NCBI RefSeq assembly: GCF_041435355.1 | Contig: NZ_CP108442.1 | Location: 3,224,001-3,288,000, forward strand | Direction of reading: 5' to 3' | Length of the DNA stretch: 64,000 bases | DNA from: Streptomyces sp. NBC_01276 | Lineage (GTDB): Bacteria > Actinomycetota > Actinomycetes > Streptomycetales > Streptomycetaceae | Shown: positions 35,285 to 44,537 of the stretch, one piece after another | How the letters are laid out: each line of letters opens with the position of its first letter | How positions within the stretch are numbered: the stretch's first letter is position 1 | Notes under the pieces: generated by a model | The model's database searches: none | Told to the model about the DNA's origin: nothing | Seen by the model: only the letters and a program-made list of their open reading frames with translations | Position numbers and translations under genes: made by a program

Positions 35285-36660
35285 GCGTTCACCTCCGAGT
35301 CAGCCCAGAGGGTCGACTTCTTGGGGTCGAAGGGGCAGCCCTTGCCCGTGATGTGCTGCTCGTACTCCGCGCGGAAGTACTTCAGCGAGGAGAAGATGGG
35401 GCTGGCGGCGCCGTCGCCGAGGGCGCAGAAGGACTTGCCGTTGATGTTGTCGGCGATGTCGTTCAGCTTGTCGAGGTCGGACATGACGCCCTTGCCGGCC
35501 TCGATGTCGCGCAGCAGCTGGACGAGCCAGTACGTGCCCTCGCGGCAGGGCGTGCACTTGCCGCAGGACTCGTGGGCGTAGAACTCGGTCCAGCGGGTGA
35601 CGGCGCGCACCACGCAGGTGGTCTCGTCGAAGCACTGGAGGGCCTTGGTGCCGAGCATGGAGCCGGCCGCGCCGACGCCCTCGTAGTCCAGCGGGACGTC
35701 GAGGTGCTCGTCGGTGAACATGGGGGTGGAGGAGCCGCCGGGGGTCCAGAACTTCAGCCGGTGGCCGGGGCGCATGCCGCCGCTCATGTCGAGGAGCTGG
35801 CGCAGGGTGATGCCGAGGGGCGCCTCGTACTGGCCGGGGCCGGCGACGTGCCCGGACAGCGAGTAGAGGGTGAAGCCGGGGGACTTCTCCGTCCCCATCG
35901 CCTTGAACCAGTCCTTGCCCTTGTTGAGGATCGCGGGAACCGAGGCGATGGATTCGACGTTGTTGACGACAGTGGGGCACGCGTAGAGCCCCTCGACCGC
36001 GGGGAAGGGGGGACGCAGCCGGGGCTGACCGCGCCGGCCTTCGAGGGAGTCGAGCAGTGCCGTCTCCTCGCCGCAGATGTACGCGCCCGCTCCCGCGTGC
36101 ACCGTGATGTCGAGGTCGCGTCCGCTGCCGCCGATGTCCTTGCCGAGGTACCCGGCCGCGTACGCCTCGCGCACGGCCTCGTGCAGGCGCCGCAGTACGG
36201 GGACGGTCTCGCCGCGCAGGTAGATGAAGGCGTGCTCCGACCGGATCGCGTAGCAAGCGATGATCATTCCCTCGATGAGGGAGTGCGGGTTGGCGAAGAG
36301 GAGGGGGATGTCCTTGCAGGTTCCCGGCTCCGACTCGTCCGCGTTCACGACGAGGTAGTGCGGCTTGCCGTCGCCCTGCGGGATGAACTGCCACTTCATT
36401 CCGGTGGGGAAGCCCGCGCCGCCACGGCCGCGCAGTCCGGAGTCCTTGACGTAGGCGATCACCTCGTCCGGGGTCATCGCGAGCGCCTTGCGCAGGCCCT
36501 CGTACCCCTCGTGACGCCGGTAGGTCTCCAGCGTCCACGACTCGGGCTCGTCCCAGAACGCCGACAGGACGGGTGCGAGGAGCTTCTCCGGGCTGGTCCC
36601 TCCCCCAGCCTCCGGCTGGGAGGTGCCCCCGTGCGTTTCCTTCGGAGTGGACACGCTCAT
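35281..36660 (-). CDS. nuoF: NADH-quinone oxidoreductase subunit F, NADH/FMN-binding
   Basis: A 459-residue subunit that oxidises NADH. The glycine-rich nucleotide site is [13 protein letters not shown] near residue 70; [15 protein letters not shown] and the cluster N3 ligands [10 protein letters not shown] plus FCALGD near the end are intact. The first 25 residues are an unconserved glycine- and threonine-rich lead. ATG 36660 is chosen; it overlaps the nuoE stop by one base (TGATG). GTG 36663 directly before it is possible. Confidence 0.95.
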   Translation of the reverse strand: MSVSTPKETHGGTSQPEAGGGTSPEKLLAPVLSAFWDEPESWTLETYRRHEGYEGLRKALAMTPDEVIAYVKDSGLRGRGGAGFPTGMKWQFIPQGDGKPHYLVVNADESEPGTCKDIPLLFANPHSLIEGMIIACYAIRSEHAFIYLRGETVPVLRRLHEAVREAYAAGYLGKDIGGSGRDLDITVHAGAGAYICGEETALLDSLEGRRGQPRLRPPFPAVEGLYACPTVVNNVESIASVPAILNKGKDWFKAMGTEKSPGFTLYSLSGHVAGPGQYEAPLGITLRQLLDMSGGMRPGHRLKFWTPGGSSTPMFTDEHLDVPLDYEGVGAAGSMLGTKALQCFDETTCVVRAVTRWTEFYAHESCGKCTPCREGTYWLVQLLRDIEAGKGVMSDLDKLNDIADNINGKSFCALGDGAASPIFSSLKYFRAEYEQHITGKGCPFDPKKSTLWADSEVNA

Positions 36661-37409
36661 CACTCCCCTCCCTCTGCGGTGGCTTCGCCGCGCGCCTCGC
36701 CGCGGGGGTGCACGACCGGAGCGTGCGGAGCCTCGCCGCGGGCGATGCGCAGTCCGATCAGGGAGGCGGGGCCGGCGCCGCCGCTCGCGGCCACCGCGCC
36801 CTCGCGCTCGTCCGGGAAGCCCGCCAGGATCCGGGCGGTCTCCTTGTACGTGCACAGCGGAGCGCCGCGGGTCGGTTCGACGGGGCGGCCGGCCAGCAGG
36901 TCGTCGACCAGGGCCTTGGCGGATTCGGGGGTCTGGTTGTCGAAGAACTCCCAGTTGACCATCACCACGGGGGCGTAGTCGCAGGCCGCGTTGCACTCGA
37001 TGTGCTCCAGCGTCACCTTGCCGTCGGGGGTGGTCTCGTTGTTGCCGACCCCCAGGTGCTCCTTGAGCTCGTCGAAGATGGCGTCGCCGCCCATGACGGC
37101 GCACAGGGTGTTGGTGCAGACGCCGACCTGGTAGTCGCCGGAGGGCTTGCGCCGGTACATCGTGTAGAAGGTGGCGACCGCGGTGACCTCGGCGGTGGTC
37201 AGGCCCAGCACCTCGGCGCAGAAGCGGATACCGGTGCGCGAGACGTGGCCCTCCTCGGACTGCGTCAGGTGCAGCAGCGGCAGCAGCGCGGAGCGGCTGT
37301 CGGGGTAGCGGGCGATGACCTCGGCGGCGTCGGCCTCCAGCCGGGCTCGTACGTCGGCCGGGAAGTCGGGGGCCGGAAGCTGGGGCATCCCCAGACTGAC
37401 GTCTGTCAT
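36660..37409 (-). CDS. nuoE: NADH-quinone oxidoreductase subunit E
   Basis: A 249-residue thioredoxin-like subunit with the N1a [2Fe-2S] ligands CTNTLC and CNAAC, spaced about 40 residues apart. Residues 1-170 match the usual family length. Residues about 180-249, after [16 protein letters not shown], are an extra arginine- and glycine-containing tail without recognisable fold, seen also in other actinobacterial NuoE proteins. The ATG overlaps the nuoD stop (ATGA). Confidence 0.94.
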   Translation of the reverse strand: MTDVSLGMPQLPAPDFPADVRARLEADAAEVIARYPDSRSALLPLLHLTQSEEGHVSRTGIRFCAEVLGLTTAEVTAVATFYTMYRRKPSGDYQVGVCTNTLCAVMGGDAIFDELKEHLGVGNNETTPDGKVTLEHIECNAACDYAPVVMVNWEFFDNQTPESAKALVDDLLAGRPVEPTRGAPLCTYKETARILAGFPDEREGAVAASGGAGPASLIGLRIARGEAPHAPVVHPRGEARGEATAEGGE

Positions 37410-38740
37410 CGGTCGACGCCTCCCATCACGGGGTCGATGGAGGCGACGGCGACGATGACGTCGGCGACCTGGCCGCCTTCGCACATCGCGGCCATGGCCT
37501 GCAGGTTGGTGAAGGACGGGTCGCGGAAGTGGACCCGGTAGGGGCGGGTTCCGCCGTCGGAGACGACGTGCACGCCGAGCTCGCCCTTGGGGGACTCGAC
37601 GGCGGCGTACACCTGTCCGGCCGGTACCCGGAAGCCCTCGGTGACGAGCTTGAAGTGGTGGATGAGGGCCTCCATGGAGGTGCCCATGATGTTCTTGATG
37701 TGGTCGAGGGAGTTGCCGAGGCCGTCGGGTCCCATCGCGAGCTGGGCGGGCCAGGCGATCTTCTTGTCGGCGACCATGACCGGGCCGGGCTCCAGCCGGT
37801 CCAGGCACTGCTCGACGATCCGCAGGGACTGGCGCATCTCCTCCAGGCGGACCAGGAAGCGTCCGTAGGAGTCGCAGCTCTCGGTGGTGGGGACGTCGAA
37901 CTCGTAGGTGTCGTAGCCGCAGTACGGGTCCGACTTGCGCAGGTCGTGCGGCAGCCCGGCCGAGCGCAGGATCGGGCCGGTGGCGCCCAGGGCCATGCAG
38001 CCGGTGAGGTCGAGGTAGCCCACGTCCTGCATGCGGGCCTTGAAGATGGGGTTGCCGGTGGCGAGCTTGTCGTACTCCGGCAGGTTCTTCTTCATGGTCT
38101 TCACGAACTCGCGCAGCTGGTCGACCGCGCCGGGGGGCAGGTCCTGGGCGAGGCCGCCGGGGCGGACGAACGCGTGGTTCATGCGCAGGCCGGTGATCAG
38201 CTCGAAGATGTCCAGGATCAGTTCGCGGTCCCGGAACCCGTAGATCATGATCGTGGTCGCGCCCAGCTCCATGCCGCCGGTGGCGATGCACACCAGGTGG
38301 GAGGAGAGCCGGTTGAGCTCCATCAGCAGGACGCGGATGACGGTGGCGCGGTCCGGGACCTGGTCGGTGATGCCGAGCAGCTTCTCGACGCCGAGGCAGT
38401 ACGCCGTCTCGTTGAAGAACGGCGTCAGGTAGTCCATGCGCGTGACGAAGGTGGTGCCCTGCGTCCAGTTGCGGAATTCGAGGTTCTTCTCGATGCCGGT
38501 GTGCAGGTAGCCGATGCCGCAGCGGGCCTCGGTGACCGTCTCGCCGTCGATCTCCAGGATCAGCCGGAGCACCCCGTGGGTGGAAGGGTGCTGGGGGCCC
38601 ATGTTGACGACGATGCGCTCGTCGTCCGCGCGGGCCGCCGACTGGACGATCTCGTCCCAGTCGCCGCCGGTGACGGTGTAGACGGTGCCCTCGGTGGTCT
38701 CGCGGGAGGACGCAGGGTGCGATGCGTTCGGGGTGTTCAT
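37406..38740 (-). CDS. nuoD: NADH-quinone oxidoreductase subunit D
   Basis: A 444-residue subunit related to NiFe-hydrogenase large subunits; with NuoB and NuoH it forms the quinone-reduction site. [13 protein letters not shown] carries the conserved histidines of the quinone pocket. [21 protein letters not shown] and the C-terminal DPVMGGVDR are family marks. The nickel-binding cysteines of hydrogenases are absent, as expected. ATG 38740 shares one base with the nuoC stop. Confidence 0.95.
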   Translation of the reverse strand: MNTPNASHPASSRETTEGTVYTVTGGDWDEIVQSAARADDERIVVNMGPQHPSTHGVLRLILEIDGETVTEARCGIGYLHTGIEKNLEFRNWTQGTTFVTRMDYLTPFFNETAYCLGVEKLLGITDQVPDRATVIRVLLMELNRLSSHLVCIATGGMELGATTIMIYGFRDRELILDIFELITGLRMNHAFVRPGGLAQDLPPGAVDQLREFVKTMKKNLPEYDKLATGNPIFKARMQDVGYLDLTGCMALGATGPILRSAGLPHDLRKSDPYCGYDTYEFDVPTTESCDSYGRFLVRLEEMRQSLRIVEQCLDRLEPGPVMVADKKIAWPAQLAMGPDGLGNSLDHIKNIMGTSMEALIHHFKLVTEGFRVPAGQVYAAVESPKGELGVHVVSDGGTRPYRVHFRDPSFTNLQAMAAMCEGGQVADVIVAVASIDPVMGGVDR

Positions 38741-39462
38741 CAGCTGTACGACCTCCGCTGGTCGGGAGCCGGGATCTGGGCGCCCTTGTACTCGACGGCG
38801 ATGCCGCCGAGCGGGTAGTCCTTGCGCTGGGGGAAGCCCTGCCAGTCGTCCGGCATCATGATCCGCGTGAGGGCCGGGTGGCCGTCGAAGACGATCCCGA
38901 AGAAGTCGTAGGCCTCGCGCTCGTGCCAGTCGTTGGTCGGGTACACCGCCACCAGGGACGGGAGGTGCGGGTCGGCGTCGGGGACCGACACCTCCAGGCG
39001 GACGAGCCTGCCGTGGGTGAGCGAGCGCAGGTGGTAGACGGCGTGCAGCTCGCGGCCCTTGTCGCCGGGGAAGTGGACCCCGCTGACCCCGGTGCAGAGC
39101 TCGAAGCGCAGCGCCGGGTCGTCGCGCAGGGTGGAGGCCACCCGTACGAGGTGCTCGCGGGCGATGTGGAAGGTGAGCTCGCCGCGGTCCACCACGGTCT
39201 TCTCGATGGCGTGGGCGGGGAGCAGGTCCTGCTCCTCCAGGGCGCCTTCGAGCTCGTCGGCCACCTCGTCGAACCAGGAGCCGTAGGGGCGCGCGGACGC
39301 CCCGGGCAGGGCCACGGTGCGGACGAGGCCGCTGTAGCCGCTGGTGTCGCCGCCGTCCTCCGCCCCGAACATGCCCTTGCGGACGCCGATCACCTCGGGC
39401 CCGGCCGAGGTGCGGGGAGCGGGGACGTTGTTGCCGTTCTCGACGGCCGGGTCGTCGCTCAC
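38740..39462 (-). CDS. nuoC: NADH-quinone oxidoreductase subunit C
   Basis: A 240-residue peripheral-arm subunit. The conserved 30-kDa-subunit motif is [20 protein letters not shown] near residue 190, followed by [11 protein letters not shown]. Residues 1-55 are an extra disordered lead ([14 protein letters not shown], then [15 protein letters not shown]). GTG 39462 overlaps the nuoB stop by four bases. Confidence 0.94.
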   Translation of the reverse strand: MSDDPAVENGNNVPAPRTSAGPEVIGVRKGMFGAEDGGDTSGYSGLVRTVALPGASARPYGSWFDEVADELEGALEEQDLLPAHAIEKTVVDRGELTFHIAREHLVRVASTLRDDPALRFELCTGVSGVHFPGDKGRELHAVYHLRSLTHGRLVRLEVSVPDADPHLPSLVAVYPTNDWHEREAYDFFGIVFDGHPALTRIMMPDDWQGFPQRKDYPLGGIAVEYKGAQIPAPDQRRSYS

Positions 39463-40013
39463 CGGAGCAGCCCCTTCATCTCGATGGTGGGGAGGGCCTT
39501 GAGGGCCGCCTCCTCCGCCTCGCGCGCCGCCTCTTCCCGGTTCACGCCGAGCTTGGAGCCCTGGATCTTCTGGTGGAGCTTGAGGATCGCGTCCATCAGC
39601 ATCTCGGGGCGGGGCGGGCAGCCGGGGAGGTAGATGTCCACCGGGACGATGTGGTCGACGCCCTGGACGATCGCGTAGTTGTTGAACATTCCGCCCGAAG
39701 AGGCGCACACGCCCATGGAGATGACCCACTTCGGGGCGGGCATCTGGTCGTACACCTGGCGCAGCACCGGCGCCATCTTCTGGCTGACCCGTCCGGCGAC
39801 GATCATCAGGTCGGCCTGGCGCGGGGAGCCGCGGAAGACCTCCATGCCGAAGCGGGCCAGGTCGTAGCGGCCGGCTCCGGTGGTCATCATCTCGATGGCG
39901 CAGCACGCCAGGCCGAAGGTGGCCGGGAAGACGGATGACTTGCGCACCCAGCCCGCGGCCTGTTCGACGGTGGTCAGCAGGAAGCCGCTCGGCAGCTTCT
40001 CTTCCAGTCCCAT
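39459..40013 (-). CDS. nuoB: NADH-quinone oxidoreductase subunit B
   Basis: A 184-residue subunit holding the terminal [4Fe-4S] cluster N2, the electron donor to quinone. All four ligands are seen: the adjacent pair in [11 protein letters not shown], one in GVCASSGG and one in LPGCPPRPE. The sequence from [19 protein letters not shown] to PKWVISMG is strictly family-like. ATG start, 15 bases after nuoA. Confidence 0.96.
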   Translation of the reverse strand: MGLEEKLPSGFLLTTVEQAAGWVRKSSVFPATFGLACCAIEMMTTGAGRYDLARFGMEVFRGSPRQADLMIVAGRVSQKMAPVLRQVYDQMPAPKWVISMGVCASSGGMFNNYAIVQGVDHIVPVDIYLPGCPPRPEMLMDAILKLHQKIQGSKLGVNREEAAREAEEAALKALPTIEMKGLLR

Positions 40014-40028
40014 GGAAAATTCAGCCCC

Positions 40029-40388
40029 TCAGTCCCATTCCAGGCCGCCGCGGCGCCAGACGTAGGCGTAGGCGACGAAGACGGTGAGCACGAAGAGGAG
40101 CATCTCGACGAGCCCGAAGATCCCCAGGGAGTCGAAGGTGACGGCCCAGGGGTAGAGGAAGACGATCTCGATGTCGAAGACGATGAAGAGCATCGCCGTC
40201 AGGTAGTACTTGATGGGGAAGCGACCGCCCCCGGCGGGCATCGGCGTGGGTTCGATGCCGCACTCGTAGGCTTCAAGCTTCGCCCGGTTGTACCGTTTTG
40301 GGCCGATCAGCGTGGCCATGACCACGGAGAAGATCGCAAACCCTGCGCCGATGGCGCCGAGCACGAGGATGGGTGCGTACGCATTCAC
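40029..40388 (-). CDS. nuoA: NADH-quinone oxidoreductase subunit A
   Basis: A 119-residue membrane subunit with three helices. The conserved loop YECGIEPTPMP and the motif FDIEIVFLYPWAV are present, including acidic residues near the quinone channel. It is the first gene of the nuoA-N operon. GTG 40388 has GGAG-like sequence just upstream. The operon has no gap larger than 15 bases over 15.8 kb. Confidence 0.95.
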   Translation of the reverse strand: MNAYAPILVLGAIGAGFAIFSVVMATLIGPKRYNRAKLEAYECGIEPTPMPAGGGRFPIKYYLTAMLFIVFDIEIVFLYPWAVTFDSLGIFGLVEMLLFVLTVFVAYAYVWRRGGLEWD

Positions 40389-41178
40389 GCTCCTCGCTCC
40401 TTCCAGTCGTCCTTGACCGTTGGACCGCTGCGCCGGCGACGGGTGAGCTCCGCCTCGTGAAGATCGCCCCGGGAGCCGGGGGACCGCATGTGAGGCAGTT
40501 CACAAGCCGGGCTGGTGCGCATCTTATGCCTGCCGGTCTGTGATCTGCGACACGGGTAACAACACCGAGTTTGTGATCTCCACCACCCGACGAACGATCA
40601 TGAAGCCCGCCGAGGGGCGATCTTCGTACGCAAGGCATCCACATGATCACCAAAGGTGACATCCGGGCCCGTCATCCCAGGTGAAAGGCGCGTCGCCCTA
40701 TCAAATGATGTCCGCTGCAGGCAAATTGGCCCGTCTCCCGCCCAGGTGATAAGGGAACCCGCGTCCCCCGGTCGGGGGGCCCGGGGGTACGGGAGTGGAC
40801 GCGGTGGCCGAGAGTCGACGGTGAGGGAACGGGGTGGTCGATGCTGTGCATCCGTTCACGAACCGCACGGCAAGTTCACGGTCGGATCACGGACCGGCCA
40901 CAGCGCCCTCACGACGGGAGGTAACTGTGACCTGCACCACACCGGATCGAGACCGTGAAAAGGGGGCTTGGCCATCTGTGCGCGTCGATGGTAGGCAGTG
41001 GATCAATTCGGACTTATTGCTGAAAACCCATGATCACAGCCTTGTGAAGGTGTGTCCGTTTCGCCCGTTACGGCGTCAATAAGAGTCGCGACGCGCCCGG
41101 TTCGCGCCCGGATTCCGCAACTGTGGCGCAGACCACGTTTCTTGAAGGAAACCCGGCACCCCTGATAGCGGTTGTCCC
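40389..41178. other. Long divergent control region between nuoA and the NlpC/P60 gene
   Basis: These 790 bases hold no convincing gene; short ORFs here have poor codon bias. The region includes the Rex-like site and is markedly less GC-rich than its surroundings in 40540-40760 and 40960-41150, as expected for promoters. A TTGTGAA half-site occurs at 41041-41047. A cyclic-di-AMP (ydaO-type) riboswitch, common before cell-wall hydrolase genes in Streptomyces, was looked for and its hallmark segments were not found. Confidence 0.6.
40488..40505 (-). promoter_or_regulatory. Rex-like operator (ROP) upstream of nuoA
   Basis: Read toward nuoA, the site is TTGTGAA-CTGC-CTCACAT. The first half matches the Rex operator consensus TTGTGAA-N4-TTCACAA exactly and the second at five of seven bases. 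It is centred about 109 bases before the nuoA start codon. A possible -10 (CATAAGAT, plus-strand 40521-40528) lies just upstream of it, which would place bound Rex over the transcription start. Rex is the NADH/NAD-sensing repressor of respiratory genes in Streptomyces. Confidence 0.55.
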
Positions 41179-42054
41179 ATGTCCCACACCGCTCACATAC
41201 CCAGCCACCGGAAGCCGCGCCGTAGCGCCTCGAAGCTCGCGGTTCGCGCCGGAGTTGCCGGTGGCGTCCTCAGCACCCTCGCCATGGCCGGCACCGCGAG
41301 CGCGACCCCTTCGTCCCCCGAGCCCGTGGCCGAGACGACGCTCGAAATGCCGGTCCTCGACCTGAACCTCGGCGCCGAGGTCTCCAGCGCCGTCAACACG
41401 GCCGCCGAGAACACCCGCGTCGCCGCCGTAGAGGCCGCCGTGACCGGCGAGCTGAACGCCCAGGAGGAGAGCGCCCGTACGGGTGCCGCCGCCGAGGCGA
41501 AGCAGGCCAAGGAAGACGCCACCAAGGCCGCCGAGCAGAAGGCCAAGCAGGAGGCCGACCGCAAGGCCGAGGCCGAGCGCGCCACCCGCAGCTCCGGCCG
41601 CAGCTCGCTGACCAACGCCTCCGCGTCGGACGACAGCGGCTTCACCTCCAACGGCTCGGGCAGCGGCTCCGCCAGCACCGGTTCCTCCTCCAAGGCCACC
41701 GGTTCCGCCGCCGCCATCGTGAACTTCGCCCGCGCCCAGATCGGCAAGGCGTACGTCATGGGCGCCACCGGCTCCTCCGCGTACGACTGTTCGGGCCTGG
41801 TCCAGGCGGCCTACCGCCAGGCCAACATCAGCCTGGACCGCACCTCCCAGGACCAGTCGCTGGCCGGCTCCTCGGTCTCGCTGAGCAACCTGCAGCCCGG
41901 CGACATCCTCTACTGGGGCCCCAAGGGCAGCGCCTACCACGTCGCCATCTACGTCGGCGGCGGCAAGTTCGTCGGCGCGCAGAACCCCAGCACCGGCATC
42001 GTCGAGCGCAACCTCAGCTACGACATGCCGACGGGCGCCGTCCGCGTCCTCTGA
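41179..42054 (+). CDS. Secreted NlpC/P60 peptidoglycan endopeptidase
   Basis: A 291-residue exported cell-wall hydrolase. The signal peptide spans residues 1-42 with a positively charged start (HRKPRRSASKLAVRAG) and ends near ASATP. Residues about 60-135 are an alanine/glutamate/lysine-rich predicted coiled coil, and 140-175 a Ser/Gly linker. The catalytic NlpC/P60 domain spans about 176-291: Cys204 in YDCSGLVQAAYR and His254 in AYHVAIYVGGGKFVGA, with a following polar residue. Such enzymes cut the D-glutamyl to meso- or LL-diaminopimelate bond. There is no strong ribosome site before ATG 41179. A terminator follows. Confidence 0.92.
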   Translation: MSHTAHIPSHRKPRRSASKLAVRAGVAGGVLSTLAMAGTASATPSSPEPVAETTLEMPVLDLNLGAEVSSAVNTAAENTRVAAVEAAVTGELNAQEESARTGAAAEAKQAKEDATKAAEQKAKQEADRKAEAERATRSSGRSSLTNASASDDSGFTSNGSGSGSASTGSSSKATGSAAAIVNFARAQIGKAYVMGATGSSAYDCSGLVQAAYRQANISLDRTSQDQSLAGSSVSLSNLQPGDILYWGPKGSAYHVAIYVGGGKFVGAQNPSTGIVERNLSYDMPTGAVRVL

Positions 42055-42070
42055 TCCTTCCGGTCGCCAC

Positions 42071-42113
42071 GAGGGCCGGCACTCCCCCGCTCGGGGGCGG
42101 AGTGCCGGCCCTC
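42071..42113 (+). terminator. Terminator after the NlpC/P60 gene
   Basis: GAGGGCCGGCACTC (42071-42084) pairs perfectly with 42100-42113, with an inner CCCC/GGGG stem around GCTC. It starts 16 bases after the stop codon. Confidence 0.85.
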
Positions 42114-42120
42114 CGGCACG

Positions 42121-42204
42121 CCCCGGCACCGCCGCCCGCGCACCCCGGCACCGCCGCCCGCGAGCCCGCCCGCACACCCCGGCCCCGCCGCCCGCGCACC
42201 CCGG
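42121..42204. repeat. Short GC-rich direct repeats
   Basis: Three copies of a unit of about 20 bases, CCCCGGCACCGCCGCCCGCG, occur at 42121, 42143 and 42177 (the third with one change), and a fourth start at 42199. They lie between the terminator and the next gene. Slippage-generated filler is the simplest explanation. Confidence 0.65.
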
Positions 42205-42283
42205 TCGGTGACGCGGTACCCAAGCCCCCGGGGCCCTGAGAAGATGGGCGGGCGCCGGACCGAGACCTGGAGGTGGTGACCCG

Positions 42284-42547
42284 GTGAGCAGACGGTCCTA
42301 CGAGGACCACGGCACCGGCGACGACCCCACCGCCGTCCCGGCCGCAGCCGGGCTCGCCCTCCTCGCCGTCGGCGGCTGGCTGTTGACCACCGCCCGCCCC
42401 TGGCACAAACCGGGGCATCCCCTCACCCTGGCCCTCGGCTGGACCCTCTCGGGCGCCCTGCTGGTGTCCGGACTGGTCCTGCTGACCCGCTGCGTACGCG
42501 CGGTACACGACGCCCAGGACGCCCCCGAGGGCCCCGGGAACGACTGA
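42284..42547 (+). CDS. Small two-helix membrane protein
   Basis: An 87-residue protein with a charged N-terminus (SRRSYEDHGTGDDP), two hydrophobic segments at about residues 18-37 (VPAAAGLALLAVGGWLLTT) and 46-68, and an acidic end. GTG 42284 is preceded by GGAGGTGG. No family is recognised; similar small membrane ORFs are common near this locus type in Streptomyces. It ends in a hairpin shared with the convergent reductase gene. Confidence 0.65.
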   Translation: MSRRSYEDHGTGDDPTAVPAAAGLALLAVGGWLLTTARPWHKPGHPLTLALGWTLSGALLVSGLVLLTRCVRAVHDAQDAPEGPGND

Positions 42548-42577
42548 GCCGCCCCCCGGACCCCCGGGAGGCGGCTC
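42546..42577. terminator. Bidirectional terminator
   Basis: GAGCCGCC (42546-42553) pairs with GGCGGCTC (42570-42577), overlapping the stop codon of the small membrane gene and lying 19 bases from the end of the convergent gene. Confidence 0.6.
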
Positions 42578-42596
42578 GATGCGCCCCAGGCCCGGA

Positions 42597-43880
42597 TCAG
42601 GCCTTCGGGGCCACCTTCGAGAGGCCGTTGATGATGCGGTCCATCGCGTCGCCGCCCGTCGGGTCGGTCAGGTTCGCCAGCATCTTCAGGGTGAACCGCA
42701 TCAGCACCGGGTGGGTCAGACCGCGCTGCGCGGCGATCTTCATGACCGTCGGGTTGCCGATCAGCTTCACGAAGGCGCGGCCCAGCGTGTAGTAGCCGCC
42801 GTACGTCTCCTTCAGCACCTTCGGGTAGCCGTGCAGCGCCAGTTCCCGCTGCGCCGGGGTGGCCCGCGCGTGAGCCTGCACGATCACCTCTGCGGCGATC
42901 TGCCCGGATTCCATCGCGTAGGCGATGCCCTCGCCGTTGAACGGGTTGACGAGCCCGCCCGCGTCACCGACCAGCAGCAGGCCCTTGGTGTAGTGCGGCT
43001 GACGGTTGAACGCCATCGGCAGGGCCGCGCCGCGGATCGGCTGCGTCATGTTCTCCGGGGTGTAGCCCCAGTCCTCCGGCATCGACGCGCACCAGGCCTT
43101 GAGGACCTCGCGCCAGTCCAGCTCCTTGAAGGCGGAGGAGGAGTTGAGGATGCCGAGGCCGACGTTGGACGTGCCGTCGCCCATGCCGAAGATCCAGCCG
43201 TAGCCGGGCAGCAGCCGGTCCTGCGGGCCGCGCCGGTCCCACAGCTCCAGCCAGGACTCCAGGTAGTCGTCGTCGTGCCGCGGCGAGGTGAAGTACGTGC
43301 GCACCGCGACGCCCATCGGACGGTCCTCGCGCCGGTGCAGGCCCATCGCGAGCGACAGCCGCGAGGAGTTGCCGTCCGCCGCGACCACGAGCGGGGCGTG
43401 GAAGGTGACCGGGGTCTTCTCCTCGCCCAGCTTGGCCTGAACGCCCGTGATGTGCCCGGTACGGGGGTCGCGGACCGGCTCGCCGACGTTGCAGCGCTCG
43501 TACAGCCGGGCCCCGGCCTTCTGCGCCTGGCGGGCCAGGGTCTCGTCGAAGTCGTCACGCTTGCGGACGAGTCCGTAGTCCGGGTACGAGGCCAGTTCCG
43601 GCCAGTCCAGCTGGAGCCGCTGCCCGCCGCCGATGATCCGCAGACCCTTGTTGCGGAGCCAGCCCGCCTCTTCGGAGATGTCGATTCCCATCGACACCAG
43701 CTGCTTGGTCGCCCGCGGGGTCAGACCGTCGCCGCAGACCTTCTCGCGCGGGAAGGCCGTCTTCTCCAGCAGCAGGACGTCCAGTCCGGCCTGGGCGAGG
43801 TGGTACGCGGTCGTGGAGCCGGCGGGCCCGGCCCCGACGACGATCACATCCGCGGAGTGTTCGGAGAGGGGCTCGGTCAC
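42597..43880 (-). CDS. Geranylgeranyl-reductase-family FAD oxidoreductase
   Basis: A 427-residue flavoprotein that reduces double bonds of isoprenoid chains in characterised relatives. The N-terminal FAD motif is VIVVGAGPAGSTTAYHLA. FPREKVCGDGLTPRA is the family signature near residue 42, and GLLLVGDAGGLVNPFNGEGI, the second FAD contact, lies near residue 290. In mycobacteria a homologue (MenJ) saturates one unit of the menaquinone tail. Proximity to nuo, menG and mqnC makes menaquinone reduction the likeliest role here, with lipid or carotenoid isoprenoids as alternatives. GTG 43880. Divergent from a GNAT gene by 99 bases. Confidence 0.85.
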   Translation of the reverse strand: MTEPLSEHSADVIVVGAGPAGSTTAYHLAQAGLDVLLLEKTAFPREKVCGDGLTPRATKQLVSMGIDISEEAGWLRNKGLRIIGGGQRLQLDWPELASYPDYGLVRKRDDFDETLARQAQKAGARLYERCNVGEPVRDPRTGHITGVQAKLGEEKTPVTFHAPLVVAADGNSSRLSLAMGLHRREDRPMGVAVRTYFTSPRHDDDYLESWLELWDRRGPQDRLLPGYGWIFGMGDGTSNVGLGILNSSSAFKELDWREVLKAWCASMPEDWGYTPENMTQPIRGAALPMAFNRQPHYTKGLLLVGDAGGLVNPFNGEGIAYAMESGQIAAEVIVQAHARATPAQRELALHGYPKVLKETYGGYYTLGRAFVKLIGNPTVMKIAAQRGLTHPVLMRFTLKMLANLTDPTGGDAMDRIINGLSKVAPKA

Positions 43881-43979
43881 TGCGGGGTCTCCCGAAGGCT
43901 CGATAAGGGGTGCCCAACGGCACGGGACATGACGCAGTCTATGCAGCGAGAGAGATCGCGATCCCGAAGGGCTGCCCCG

Positions 43980-44510
43980 ATGACCACCTCACCGACCCGG
44001 CCACTCCCCGACGTCACGCTGCGCGTGCCGACGGACGAGGACGCGCACGCCTGGCACCACGTCTTCGACGACCCCGACGTGATGGAGTTCCTCGGCGGCC
44101 CGGCCGAGCTGTCCCACTACGAGGAGATCACCGCCCGGCAGCGGATGCACGACGCGCAGCTCGGGTACTGCCTGTGGACGCTCCTGGACGCCGAGGGCGA
44201 GGTCCTCGGCTTCACCGGGGCGCAGCCGTGGCCCGCGCACAAGGAGTGGGGCCCGGTCGGCGAGATCGAGATCGGCTGGCGGCTCGGGCGCGAGGCGTGG
44301 GGGCGGGGCTACGCGTACGCCGCGGCGCTGGCGACGCTGGAGCGGGTGCGGGAGGCGGGGGTGCCGAAGGTGGTGGCGATGATCGACGACGCGAACGTCC
44401 GCTCGGCGGCGGTGGCGGAGCGGCTGGGCATGACCCTGGCCGCCACGTTCCCCCTCCCGGGCGGCCGCCGCAAGGGCCGCCGCTACGAACTCCCCCTCAC
44501 GGAGTCGTAG
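43980..44510 (+). CDS. GNAT-family N-acetyltransferase
   Basis: A 176-residue acetyltransferase of the RimJ/RimL-like type. LRVPTDEDAHAWHHVFDDPDVMEFLGG opens the fold (described in two parts, residues 13-40). The acetyl-CoA loop is WRLGREAWGRGYAYAAALA near residue 100, and DDANVRSAAVAERLGM near residue 138 is the usual late helix. There is no transmembrane or secretion signal. The acceptor (protein N-terminus, amino sugar or antibiotic) cannot be told from sequence. Confidence 0.87.
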   Translation: MTTSPTRPLPDVTLRVPTDEDAHAWHHVFDDPDVMEFLGGPAELSHYEEITARQRMHDAQLGYCLWTLLDAEGEVLGFTGAQPWPAHKEWGPVGEIEIGWRLGREAWGRGYAYAAALATLERVREAGVPKVVAMIDDANVRSAAVAERLGMTLAATFPLPGGRRKGRRYELPLTES

Positions 44511-44520
44511 GACCGGCCCG

Positions 44521-44537
44521 CTGACCGGAACGGTCAG
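44521..44537. terminator. Short convergent hairpin
   Basis: CTGACCG and CGGTCAG pair around GAA, overlapping the stop codon of the minus-strand permease gene and 10 bases after the GNAT stop. Seven pairs only. Confidence 0.45.

Noticed and set aside
33035..35581. Plus-strand open frame of 848 codons opposite nuoG
   Set aside because: nuoG is complete with all iron-sulfur ligands on the minus strand; the opposite frame has no recognisable fold.
40720..41178. Cyclic-di-AMP (ydaO) riboswitch before the NlpC/P60 gene
   Set aside because: Expected for many Streptomyces cell-wall hydrolase genes, but the hallmark CCGTCAGC-like and GGGTGAATC-like segments are not present. The transglycosylase leader (61318-61500) was checked with the same result.
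42121..42204. Possible CRISPR or protein-binding array
   Set aside because: The repeats are short, GC-rich, imperfect and almost without spacers, so slippage filler is more likely.
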